Of a DNA stretch of 64,000 bases, positions 34,524 through 42,041 are shown in pieces. The stretch covers positions 9,581,381 to 9,645,380 of the forward strand of contig CP036432.1 of the NCBI GenBank assembly GCA_007753675.1, in the 5' to 3' direction. Origin of the DNA: Stieleria magnilauensis (lineage in GTDB: Bacteria > Planctomycetota > Planctomycetia > Pirellulales > Pirellulaceae). The notes beneath the pieces were generated by a model. The model worked only from the letters and a program-made list of their open reading frames with translations. It was not told where the DNA came from and searched no databases. A program made the translations under genes and the position numbers. Numbering within the stretch: the stretch's first letter is position 1; each line of letters opens with the position of its first letter.

Positions 34524-35396
34524 ATGGCACGAATCGTCCGAGGGGCTTTGATCCAGGCAAAGCTTTGTGAACCCGCGACATCGCCGGTGGACAAGATCAA
34601 GGCGTCGATGATCGACTTGCACGTCGATCTGATCGCCCAGGCGGCCGACCAAGGTGCACAGGTCTGCTGTTTGCAAGAACTGTTTTACGGCCCGTACTTT
34701 TGCGCCGAACAAGACGCCAAGTGGTACGAGATGACCGAGCGGGTCCCCGATGGCCCCACGACGAAATTGATGATGGAACTGGCCAAGAAGCATCAAATGG
34801 TGATGATCGTGCCGGTCTACGAGGAAGACCTGACGGGGGTTTATTACAACGCGGCCGCGGTGATCGATGCCGACGGCTCGTACCTGGGCAAGTTTCGCAA
34901 GATCCATATCCCGCACTGCAGCCCCGGGTTTTGGGAGAAGTTTTACTTCCGCCCCGGCAACCTCGGCTATCCGGTCTTCGACACGCGGATCGGAAAAGTC
35001 GGCGTCTACATTTGTTACGACAGACACTTCCCCGACGGGGCGCGTTGCCTGGGGCTCGGCGGGGCAGAGATCGTGTTCAACCCCAGTGCGACCGTCGCCG
35101 GCCTGAGCGAATACTTGTGGAAACTCGAGCAACCGGCTCACGCCGTCGCCAATCAGTACTTCGTCGGTGCGATCAATCGCCCCGGCACCGAAGCCCCCTG
35201 GAACATCGGCCAGTTCTACGGCCAAAGTTATTTCTGTGACCCACGCGGCCAGCTGTTCGCCCAGAGTGAGAAACGCGACGAAACGGACATCGTGATCGGA
35301 GAGATGGACTTCGACATGATCCGCGAAGTCCGCAACACCTGGCAATTTTTCCGCGATCGACGCCCGGAGACGTACGGGGCGATCACGGAGCTGTAG
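34524..35396 (+). CDS. Beta-ureidopropionase / N-carbamoyl-beta-alanine amidohydrolase (nitrilase superfamily)
   Basis: The 290-residue protein has the nitrilase Glu-Lys-Cys triad in LQELFYGPYFC, GKFRKIHIPH and VGVYICYDRHFPDG. The sequence EEDLTGVYYNAAAVIDADG and CSPGFWEKFYFRPGN are typical of the N-carbamoyl-beta-alanine/putrescine amidase branch. Together with the uracil-type permease, aminotransferase and PreA-like genes downstream, the best reading is hydrolysis of N-carbamoyl-beta-alanine to beta-alanine, CO2 and ammonia. N-carbamoylputrescine amidase is the main alternative. No signal peptide. The stop codon lies inside a family-D repeat. Confidence 0.88.
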   Translation: MARIVRGALIQAKLCEPATSPVDKIKASMIDLHVDLIAQAADQGAQVCCLQELFYGPYFCAEQDAKWYEMTERVPDGPTTKLMMELAKKHQMVMIVPVYEEDLTGVYYNAAAVIDADGSYLGKFRKIHIPHCSPGFWEKFYFRPGNLGYPVFDTRIGKVGVYICYDRHFPDGARCLGLGGAEIVFNPSATVAGLSEYLWKLEQPAHAVANQYFVGAINRPGTEAPWNIGQFYGQSYFCDPRGQLFAQSEKRDETDIVIGEMDFDMIREVRNTWQFFRDRRPETYGAITEL

Positions 35397-35439
35397 GTCA
35401 CGCTGTGCGTGACGTTCGGCATGCACAGCATGCCCTACG
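35393..35439. repeat. Family-D palindromic repeat with compensated arms
   Basis: Two successive hairpins: GTCACGC-TGT-GCGTGAC, then GGCATGC-ACA-GCATGCC. The flanks GTAG and CTAC also pair, so the whole block is an imperfect palindrome. Where the second hairpin differs from the first, both sides of its stem differ together. The repeat overlaps the stop codon (TAG) of the ureidopropionase gene. Confidence 0.85.
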
Positions 35440-35458
35440 ATCTCTCCCACTCTTTTTC

Positions 35459-36868
35459 ATGCAAAACAAAGTCATCTACGGACTAGACGATCGGCCGCCG
35501 CTTGGGAAAGCGGTGGTGCTGGCGATGCAACATGTGCTGACCATGTTCGGTTCGACCGTGGCGGTTCCCTTGTTACTCGGTCCGGCGATGGGCATGGACA
35601 CCGCGGCGATTGCGTTGTTGATTTCCAGCGTGATGCTTTGCTCGGGGATCGCGACGCTGATCCAAACGACGTTCGGCTCTCGATTGCCGATCATCCAAGG
35701 GGTCAGTTTTTCGTTCCTCGCGGCGTTCTTCATGATCATCGCGACGATCCACCCCGAAGGCGAAACCGTCACGCCGGGCGCCGCGATGCCGTACATCGCC
35801 GGTGCGATCCTCGTCGGCGCCGTTTTCGAGATCGTGGTCGGTTTCAGCGGGCTGATGGGCCAAATTCGCAAAGTGCTCTCGCCGGTCGTCGTCGGCCCGG
35901 TGATCATGCTGATCGGATTGGCGCTGTACTCTGCCGGCGCCCCGATCGCCGCGTCCCACTGGCCGATCTCCATTTTGACGATGGTGTTGATCACCACGTT
36001 TTCGTTTATCTGGGCGCGTCACCATTTGATTTTCCAAATGTTTCCAATGCTGTTGGCGATTGTCGGTGCGGTCTCGGTTTGCGCCCTCTGTTCATTGCTT
36101 GGCATCTTTGGTCCCGGGCATCCGGCGCGGCCGAATTTGGACGCCTTCGAGCAGGCGTCTTGGTTTCGCCTCAACGATGTCGTGTTGCCCTGGGGCATGC
36201 CCAAGTTTCAACTGGGATTCATCGTCGCGGTGATCGCCGGATACTTGGCGTCGATGATCGAAAGTTTTGGCGACTACCACGCCTGCAAGCAGATGGCCGG
36301 TGGTGGTGATCCGACGCCGGAAGAAATCTCCCGGGGGATCGGCTGCGAAGGCATCGGTTGCGCGCTGACGGGGATCTTTGGCGGTTTCAGTTCGACGTCC
36401 TATTCGGAAAACGTCGGGCTAATCGGATTGACCAAAGTCGGCTCGCGCTATGTCGTTCAGCTCGGGGCCGTGATCCTGATCCTGCTGGGATTATTCGGAA
36501 AATTCGGAGCCCTGGCTGCCGCGATCCCGCAACCGGTCGTCGGCGGGTTGTATTGTGTGATGTTCGGGTTGATCTCTGCGGTCGGCATTCGACAGTTCGC
36601 CAGGGCCGAATTGTCCAGTGACCGCAACCTGTTTATCGGAGGATTCGCATTGTTCATGGGAATCAGTGTCCCCTACTATTTCGCCAACGGCGGCTCCGAA
36701 GCAGTCCAAGCGACGTTCATTGATGGCTTGGACGATGTGATCAACGCGATCGGACAAACGGGAATGGCGGTCGCGGCAATCCTCGGGATCACGCTGGACA
36801 ATCTCATTCCAGGAACACGTCGAGAACGCGGCCTGGAGCCGCAGGAACCTTTCACGGAGCCATCGTGA
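35459..36868 (+). CDS. NCS2-family nucleobase permease (uracil/xanthine type)
   Basis: About 469 residues from the ATG at 35459 (MQNKVIYGLDDRPPLGK). About 14 membrane segments with the NCS2 motifs MQHVLTMFGSTVAVPLLLGPA, ESFGDYHACKQM (substrate-binding Glu) and GGFSSTSYSENVGLIGLTKVGSRYV. It imports a nucleobase with protons or Na+. UraA-like uracil transport is favoured by the neighbouring pyrimidine-degradation genes. Its stop codon overlaps the next start by one base (TGATG), so it is coupled to the aminotransferase. Confidence 0.92.
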   Translation: MQNKVIYGLDDRPPLGKAVVLAMQHVLTMFGSTVAVPLLLGPAMGMDTAAIALLISSVMLCSGIATLIQTTFGSRLPIIQGVSFSFLAAFFMIIATIHPEGETVTPGAAMPYIAGAILVGAVFEIVVGFSGLMGQIRKVLSPVVVGPVIMLIGLALYSAGAPIAASHWPISILTMVLITTFSFIWARHHLIFQMFPMLLAIVGAVSVCALCSLLGIFGPGHPARPNLDAFEQASWFRLNDVVLPWGMPKFQLGFIVAVIAGYLASMIESFGDYHACKQMAGGGDPTPEEISRGIGCEGIGCALTGIFGGFSSTSYSENVGLIGLTKVGSRYVVQLGAVILILLGLFGKFGALAAAIPQPVVGGLYCVMFGLISAVGIRQFARAELSSDRNLFIGGFALFMGISVPYYFANGGSEAVQATFIDGLDDVINAIGQTGMAVAAILGITLDNLIPGTRRERGLEPQEPFTEPS

Positions 36869-38250
36869 TGCCACCTGTCGATCTGCCCCAAGCCCAATTG
36901 CCGCCCTGTCGCCATACCCCAGAACCCTACGACGGCCCTTCGCGTGATGAAGTGCTGGCGATGCGCCACCAATACGTCAATCCGGGCGTGCTGACGTATT
37001 ATCGCGAACCGCTGATGATCGTCGAAGGGAACATGCAGTACCTGTGGGACGAGACCGGCAAACGCTACCTGGATGCATTCGCGGGGATCGTCACCGTCAG
37101 TGTCGGGCACTGTCATCCCCACGTGGCCCAAGCGGTCCAATCACAAGCCGGCCGGCTGCAGCACACCACCACGATCTACCTGCACCCGACGATCGCCCAA
37201 TTTGCCGCCAAGCTGGCGTCCAAAATGCCGTCCGACCCCGCCGGTGTTCCGCTGGACCGAACCTATTTCACCAACTCGGGCAGCGAAGCCAATGAGATCG
37301 CGGTGCTGATGTCGCGCGAGTTCACGGGAAATCAAGACGTCGTCGCGCTCCGCAACGGCTATCACGGCGGCACCACCACCGCGATGGGCATGACGGCGCA
37401 CGGCACCTGGAAATTTCCCAGCAACCCGCAACCCAACATCACCCACAGCGTGCCCGGTTACTGCTATCGCTGCCCGCTGGGCCTGCAGTATCCCAGTTGT
37501 GAACTGAAATGTGCCCACGACATCAAGAATGTGATCGAGTACCAGACACCGGGCCAAATCGCTTGCTTCATCGGTGAACCGATCCAAGGTGTCGGCGGAG
37601 CGGTTGTGCCGCCGCCGGAATTCTTTTCCATCGTGTATGACATCGTGCGTCAGCACGGCGGGCTGTGCATCGCCGACGAAGTTCAAGGGGGATTCGGACG
37701 CACCGGAAAACACTACTGGTCGCACCAGAACTGGGGCGTCAGACCCGACATCATCACGATGGCCAAAGGGATCGGCAACGGCGCGCCGCTGGCCGCCGTG
37801 ACCGCCACCGGGCCCGTGGCGTCAACGATGACCCACCGAGTCCACTTCAACACCTTTGGCGGAAACCCCGTTTCGATGGCGTCGGGATTGGCGACCATGG
37901 AAGTGATCGACGCCGAGGGAATCCAAGAGAACGCGGCCGTGATCGGCGAGTTTCTCCTCGATGGTCTGATGCAGCTGAAAGAGAAACATTCGCTGATCGG
38001 AGACGTCCGCGGCATGGGACTGATGCTGGGCGTCGAACTGGTCAAAGATCGAACGTCCAAAGAACCGGCGTCGGCCGAAGCCGCGGAACTGATGGAACAG
38101 ACGAAACGCCGCGGCTTGATCCTCGGCAAAGGCGGTTTGTTCGGCAATACCATGCGGATCAAACCGCCAATGTGTCTCACCAAAGATGACGCCCAATTCA
38201 TGCTGGCGACGATCGATGAATGTTTAAAAGAGATTCATACCGTGGGATAG
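36868..38250 (+). CDS. Class III PLP aminotransferase (beta-alanine / AGXT2-like)
   Basis: About 460 residues from the ATG at 36868; a GTG directly before it is also possible. Motifs: LDAFAGIVTVSVGHCHPHV, FTNSGSEANEIAV, CIADEVQGGFGRTG with the PLP-binding Asp, the Schiff-base Lys in IITMAKGIGNGAPLAAV, and HFNTFGGNPVSMASG. The sequence is closest in style to alanine-glyoxylate aminotransferase 2, which also uses beta-alanine and D-3-aminoisobutyrate. In this cluster it would convert beta-alanine to malonate semialdehyde, feeding the dehydrogenase encoded divergently. Four Cys lie close together (CYRCPLGLQYPSCELKC), unusual for the core fold. Confidence 0.9.
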   Translation: MPPVDLPQAQLPPCRHTPEPYDGPSRDEVLAMRHQYVNPGVLTYYREPLMIVEGNMQYLWDETGKRYLDAFAGIVTVSVGHCHPHVAQAVQSQAGRLQHTTTIYLHPTIAQFAAKLASKMPSDPAGVPLDRTYFTNSGSEANEIAVLMSREFTGNQDVVALRNGYHGGTTTAMGMTAHGTWKFPSNPQPNITHSVPGYCYRCPLGLQYPSCELKCAHDIKNVIEYQTPGQIACFIGEPIQGVGGAVVPPPEFFSIVYDIVRQHGGLCIADEVQGGFGRTGKHYWSHQNWGVRPDIITMAKGIGNGAPLAAVTATGPVASTMTHRVHFNTFGGNPVSMASGLATMEVIDAEGIQENAAVIGEFLLDGLMQLKEKHSLIGDVRGMGLMLGVELVKDRTSKEPASAEAAELMEQTKRRGLILGKGGLFGNTMRIKPPMCLTKDDAQFMLATIDECLKEIHTVG

Positions 38251-38304
38251 GCAAGCTGGAAGCGTACCCCACGACTGCACTGGCAAGCTGGAAGCTTACC
38301 CCAC
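38251..38304. repeat. Family-A repeats, two direct copies
   Basis: GCAAGCTGGAAGCGTACCCC (38251-38270) and GCAAGCTGGAAGCTTACCCC (38283-38302), separated by 12 bp. The first begins with the base after the aminotransferase stop codon. They lie within the operon, so they cannot be full terminators if preA is cotranscribed. Confidence 0.85.
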
Positions 38305-38322
38305 TACTGAAAGACGACTGAG

Positions 38323-39450
38323 ATGCCGACGCTCGAAACGACTGTCCATGGAATCAAATTTCCCAATCCGTTCGTGATCGGATCGGGACCACCGGGAACC
38401 AACGCGCGGGTGATCTGCCGTTCCTTTGCCGACGGTTGGGGCGCGTCGTGCGCGAAAACGGTCAGCCTGGATGCCTCCAAGGTCATCAACGTTGCTCCAC
38501 GCTATGGACGACTGAAAGACAACTCCGGCGAACCCTACGGCTGGGAGAACATCGAGCTGATTTCGACGATGTCGTTCGACCAGTGGATCGATGAATACAA
38601 ACGGGTCAAAGACGCCTATCCCGACAATGTCTTGATCGCATCGATCATGGAAGAGTTCAACAAAGACGCCTGGTTCGAGATCATCGAGCGTTGCGAGGCC
38701 GCGGGCGTGGACATGTTCGAGTGCAACTTCTCTTGCCCCCACGGATTGCCCGAACGCAAGATGGGCGCGGCAATGGGCGAAAATCCAGACATCCTGAGCG
38801 AGGTGTGTACTTGGGTGCGGGCCGCGACGACCAAGCCGGTGTGGGCCAAGATGACGCCGAACATCACACGGATCGAAGACCCCTCACGGGCCTGCCTCGC
38901 TGCGGGCCTGGACGGCATCACCGCGATCAATACCATCCGAAGCGTCATCGGCGTCGACTTGGAAACACTGCGGCCGATGCCCACGGTCGAAGGCTACACG
39001 ACACCGGGCGGTTATTCCTGCAAGGCGGTCAAACCGATCGCGCTGCGGATGAACATGGAGATCGCCACGTTGATCCGTGACGAATTCCCGGGACGCACCC
39101 TTTCAGGCCTGGGAGGGATTGAGACCGGTGAGGACGCCGCAGAATTCTTCCTGCTGGGCGCCGACACGGTTCAAGTCTGCACCGGCGTGATGAAGCACGG
39201 CTACAAGCTGGTGGAAACCATGAAGGAACAGTTGCTCGCGTTCATGGACAAGCACGGCTTCGAAACCCTGGATGATTTCAAAGGCAAAGCCCTGCCCTAT
39301 TTCACGACCCACGCGGATCTGGTCCGGCGTCAGACGGAGGCGAAAGCGGAAAAGGCGGAAGCCAAGGCCAAGCGGGCCGCCGGGATCACGACCGACGAAA
39401 ACTGGGACGGAGACGAGTTCGTCAAGCAGTCGGACGATTTGGTCGGATAG
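38323..39450 (+). CDS. preA: Dihydropyrimidine dehydrogenase PreA-like subunit without ferredoxin tail
   Basis: The 375-residue protein has a DHODH-like FMN barrel: FVIGSGPPGTNARVI, GASCAKTVSLD, the active-site loop NFSCPHGLPERKMGAAMGE with catalytic Cys, WAKMTPNITRIEDP and SGLGGIETGEDAAEFFLLGA with the phosphate-binding glycines. It should reduce uracil and thymine to the dihydro forms, or hydantoin-like compounds. E. coli PreA (about 411 residues) ends in a two-cluster ferredoxin domain; here the C-terminus is a Lys/Glu/Ala-rich tail (about 335-375) with no cysteines, so the electron path must differ. The partner PreT is not in the window. Confidence 0.85.
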   Translation: MPTLETTVHGIKFPNPFVIGSGPPGTNARVICRSFADGWGASCAKTVSLDASKVINVAPRYGRLKDNSGEPYGWENIELISTMSFDQWIDEYKRVKDAYPDNVLIASIMEEFNKDAWFEIIERCEAAGVDMFECNFSCPHGLPERKMGAAMGENPDILSEVCTWVRAATTKPVWAKMTPNITRIEDPSRACLAAGLDGITAINTIRSVIGVDLETLRPMPTVEGYTTPGGYSCKAVKPIALRMNMEIATLIRDEFPGRTLSGLGGIETGEDAAEFFLLGADTVQVCTGVMKHGYKLVETMKEQLLAFMDKHGFETLDDFKGKALPYFTTHADLVRRQTEAKAEKAEAKAKRAAGITTDENWDGDEFVKQSDDLVG

Positions 39451-39457
39451 CGATGGT

Positions 39458-39480
39458 GTTCCCAGGCAGAGCCTGGGAAC
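39458..39480. terminator. Perfect hairpin after preA (possible terminator or repeat)
   Basis: GTTCCCAGGC-AGA-GCCTGGGAAC is a perfect 10-bp stem with a 3-bp loop, 7 bp after the preA stop. No T-run follows on either strand. This palindrome type is common as a dispersed repeat, so terminator function is a guess from its place between convergent genes. Confidence 0.55.
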
Positions 39481-39513
39481 ATGAATTGGTACGTCACGCG
39501 GTGCGTCACGGAC

Positions 39514-39536
39514 GGCAAGCTGGAAGCTTACCCCAC
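39514..39536. repeat. Family-A repeat, single copy at the sigma-factor stop codon
   Basis: GGCAAGCTGGAAGCTTACCC followed by CAC; the last base touches the stop codon of the sigma factor gene on the minus strand. Confidence 0.85.
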
Positions 39537-41209
39537 TATTGCTCGAAATCGATTTCGATGTTGTTTTCGCTGGCGGCGGTTCGAAGTTTCGCCAACGCCC
39601 GTGCTTCGAGCTGTCGAACGCGTTCTTTGGTCACGCCCATTTCTTCACCGACTTCCTTGAGCGTCAGCGGTTCACTGCCGCGCTCAAGTCCGAAACGTGC
39701 AGAGATGATTTTCTGCTCGCGTTCGTCCAATCGATTGAGGATTCGGGACAGTTCGCGTTTGCGGGTGCGTTGAGCGGATTCTTCCACGTAGGGATCGACC
39801 CGTTCGTCTTGTCGCGCCAGGAACAACTCTTCCGTCGTTGTTCGGAACCGATCGCGGTGCTTGAATTCGTTCGGGATCGTGCGGGCGAAGTTTTTCATGA
39901 TCGCCCACGACGCATACGTGCTGAATTTGTTGCCCCGCGAGTAGTCGAATTTCTCCACCGCGCGGATCAACGACATGTTACCGTCGCTGACCAAGGAGAA
40001 GAAATCGTCGGTGCCGGCCAAGTGGCGTTTGGCGATCGACACGACCAGACGCAGGTTGGCCTGGACGATCCGGTTCTTGACCTTGACCGCTTGCTCGTAC
40101 AACGACTCGATCTCGTTCATCACCGCGGACTTCCCGGCAGCCTCGGTTCCGATCGTCTCCCGCAAGCGACTGGCTTTGTGCTTGAGGTAGTTCATCTTTC
40201 GGAACAGATGGTACTCCTGTTCGCGGGTCAGCAGCGGAACGTCGTACAGCGATGCGAGATAGCTGGGCAAATCGTTCGGCACACGGACTTTCCGCGGCGC
40301 GCTGGCCGGTTCCGGCTCGACGCCCAGGTACTCCGCTTCGCGTGAGACCGCTTCGAAGTCTTCGTTGTAGATGTAGTCCAATGGCAGCTCCATGATCCGT
40401 TGACGTCTCATTTCGACCAGGATCCGTTGGATGCTGTTACGGGTTCGCTTGAAGCGTCGGCACAGCTGCGGAACGGATACGCCGCCGAGGTATTGATTGA
40501 AGATCGAGCGTTTGTCGTCGTCGGACAGGATGCCGCGATGGTTGGGGAAAATCGCGATCGACCTGTTGTCGGCGTCGAAGTTCTTGAGCGTGTAACGGAT
40601 CGTTTCCGCGCTCCGTCCCATCTGTTCGGACAACAGGCGAGTCACATCGGCCAGGGCCGCCCCGCCTTCGACCAACTGTCTGGCCCGTTCGATGATTTCG
40701 CTTTTCTCATCTTCGGTCAGCTGGCTGAAGCGTTCTCCGCGCTGGATCTTGGCCTTGTTGCGGGCAACGAACTGCTCCACGCTGCTGTTGAGGAATCCGA
40801 CGCGTTTGCGACCGCCGAAGAGCAACCGACGACTGACCAAGCCGGCTTCGCGCCAACGGCTGATCGTCTTGGTCGACACGTTGAATTGTCGACTGAGGTC
40901 TTGAACGGTGTGAACCTGTTCGGCGATTTCCTCGACCGACAAATCCGCCAACTCGCTGAGATCTTCGATCAGCAAGCGCAAGTCATGAGCCAAATCGGCC
41001 GAGGCAATGTTGTGCCGCCCGGGTCGATCGGAGCGATAATTGGTGATTCGATAGCACAAAAAGTCGTAGGCGTATTCTCGATCGTCTTCGATTTCGCTCA
41101 GTAGTGTTTCTGCAGCGGCAGCCTGCTCAATCAATTTTGTTTTTTGATTGAAGCGAAGCTGATCGCGCAGGTCTTTGATTTTTATGTCGCGGTAATTGTC
41201 GTGCATCAC
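39536..41209 (-). CDS. Sigma-70 family factor with long N-terminal helix-turn-helix extension
   Basis: The 557-residue protein starts with about 300 residues of helical DNA-binding-like segments: a MerR/excisionase-type helix-turn-helix (about 103-155: HTVQDLSRQFNVSTKTISRWREAGLVSRR), then VTRLLSEQMGRSAETIRYTL and VSVPQLCRRFKRTRNSIQRIL. The C-terminal half is a sigma-70 factor: a region 1.2-like stretch (DLPSYLASLYDVPLLTREQEYHLFRKMN), region 2 (RLVVSIAKRHL ... FSLVSDGNMSLIRAVEKFDYSRGNKFSTYASWAIMKNFAR) and region 4 (LDEREQKIISARFGLERG ... LKEVGEEMGVTKERVRQLEARALAKLR). Region 3 is very short. An alternative sigma factor, perhaps reading promoter or operator DNA with its extra domains. Confidence 0.9.
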   Translation of the reverse strand: MMHDNYRDIKIKDLRDQLRFNQKTKLIEQAAAAETLLSEIEDDREYAYDFLCYRITNYRSDRPGRHNIASADLAHDLRLLIEDLSELADLSVEEIAEQVHTVQDLSRQFNVSTKTISRWREAGLVSRRLLFGGRKRVGFLNSSVEQFVARNKAKIQRGERFSQLTEDEKSEIIERARQLVEGGAALADVTRLLSEQMGRSAETIRYTLKNFDADNRSIAIFPNHRGILSDDDKRSIFNQYLGGVSVPQLCRRFKRTRNSIQRILVEMRRQRIMELPLDYIYNEDFEAVSREAEYLGVEPEPASAPRKVRVPNDLPSYLASLYDVPLLTREQEYHLFRKMNYLKHKASRLRETIGTEAAGKSAVMNEIESLYEQAVKVKNRIVQANLRLVVSIAKRHLAGTDDFFSLVSDGNMSLIRAVEKFDYSRGNKFSTYASWAIMKNFARTIPNEFKHRDRFRTTTEELFLARQDERVDPYVEESAQRTRKRELSRILNRLDEREQKIISARFGLERGSEPLTLKEVGEEMGVTKERVRQLEARALAKLRTAASENNIEIDFEQ

Positions 41210-42041
41210 TGTGGTCTCCCAGCGCTATTGGCGTAGACTGGCCAAACGTCCTTGCAATCCCGGCGGATCGCCCAGTCCAATCGCCTCGGTTGCCCGGGGT
41301 CACCTGTCTCCTCCAGGTGATATTGGTCGCTTGGCCTAGGGTTCAATGTCGAGCCGTGGCACGACACGTCTGGTCAAACCGGATGGTTTGACCCCCAGAA
41401 CAAGTTCCCTGCCGACTCCATGTCGACCGAAATGACAGTCGCAGGACAACAGTCGTTAAAAACGGTGCTGTCCACAAATGCGGATGCCTGTAGGACGAGA
41501 GCCTCCGCCGCTCGGTTCACCTCGATTGAATGAGTTTCTAAAAAACCACTCGTTGCTTGGGGATGAAACCCGACACTTTGAGTCGATTTTTTTTCCACTA
41601 TTCCAACTCGATGAGCTTGGCAGCGGTTGCCTGCGTCCAGGACACCTACTAGGAAATTTGGGGCCAATTCTGAAGCGATTTGTCACAAATTTCCAGAATT
41701 TTCACCGCAACCCGTTGACTGACAACAACTTAGAAACCCCAAAACCTTTTCGGGGTCTCGACGATTTTTGCGCCACTGCCTGTTTTGAGTGTAAAAATTT
41801 CAGACAGGCTGCACAAAAGGCAGTCTCGCATTGCGACCCGCTGTCTAAGAATCGACTTTACCGAACACGACGGCTACACACGTTTGGGGCCCGGGAACTG
41901 CCCCCGGAATCGTCTCGAGCGGGGCAATTCGGCTGAACCGCCCCGCGGCGGACGGTCGATCATTGCGAGACAGGCGATCCCCCAAGCCGCCGCGCCGCGT
42001 GCCGCGAGGGTCGATCCGCCGTTTCCGGACTGCCCACCGAA
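41210..42041. other. Long structured noncoding region upstream of the sigma factor gene
   Basis: About 830 bp between divergent genes with no credible protein. The part at 41380-41880 is more A+T-rich than its surroundings. Hairpins: TCACCTG/CAGGTGA (41300-41306, 41314-41320), a perfect 9-bp stem GGTCAAACC-GGAT-GGTTTGACC (41372-41393), CCCCAAAA-CC-TTTTCGGGG (41737-41755), and a T8 run at 41587-41594. It may be a long leader of the sigma gene, an unannotated small RNA, or both. I find no tRNA-like cloverleaf. Confidence 0.45.

Noticed and set aside
41478-41936. Possible 152-codon gene in the long noncoding region
   Set aside because: The composition is not protein-like (stretches such as PPPLGSPRLNEFLKNHSL without domain pattern), no ribosome-binding site, and the region holds several hairpins.
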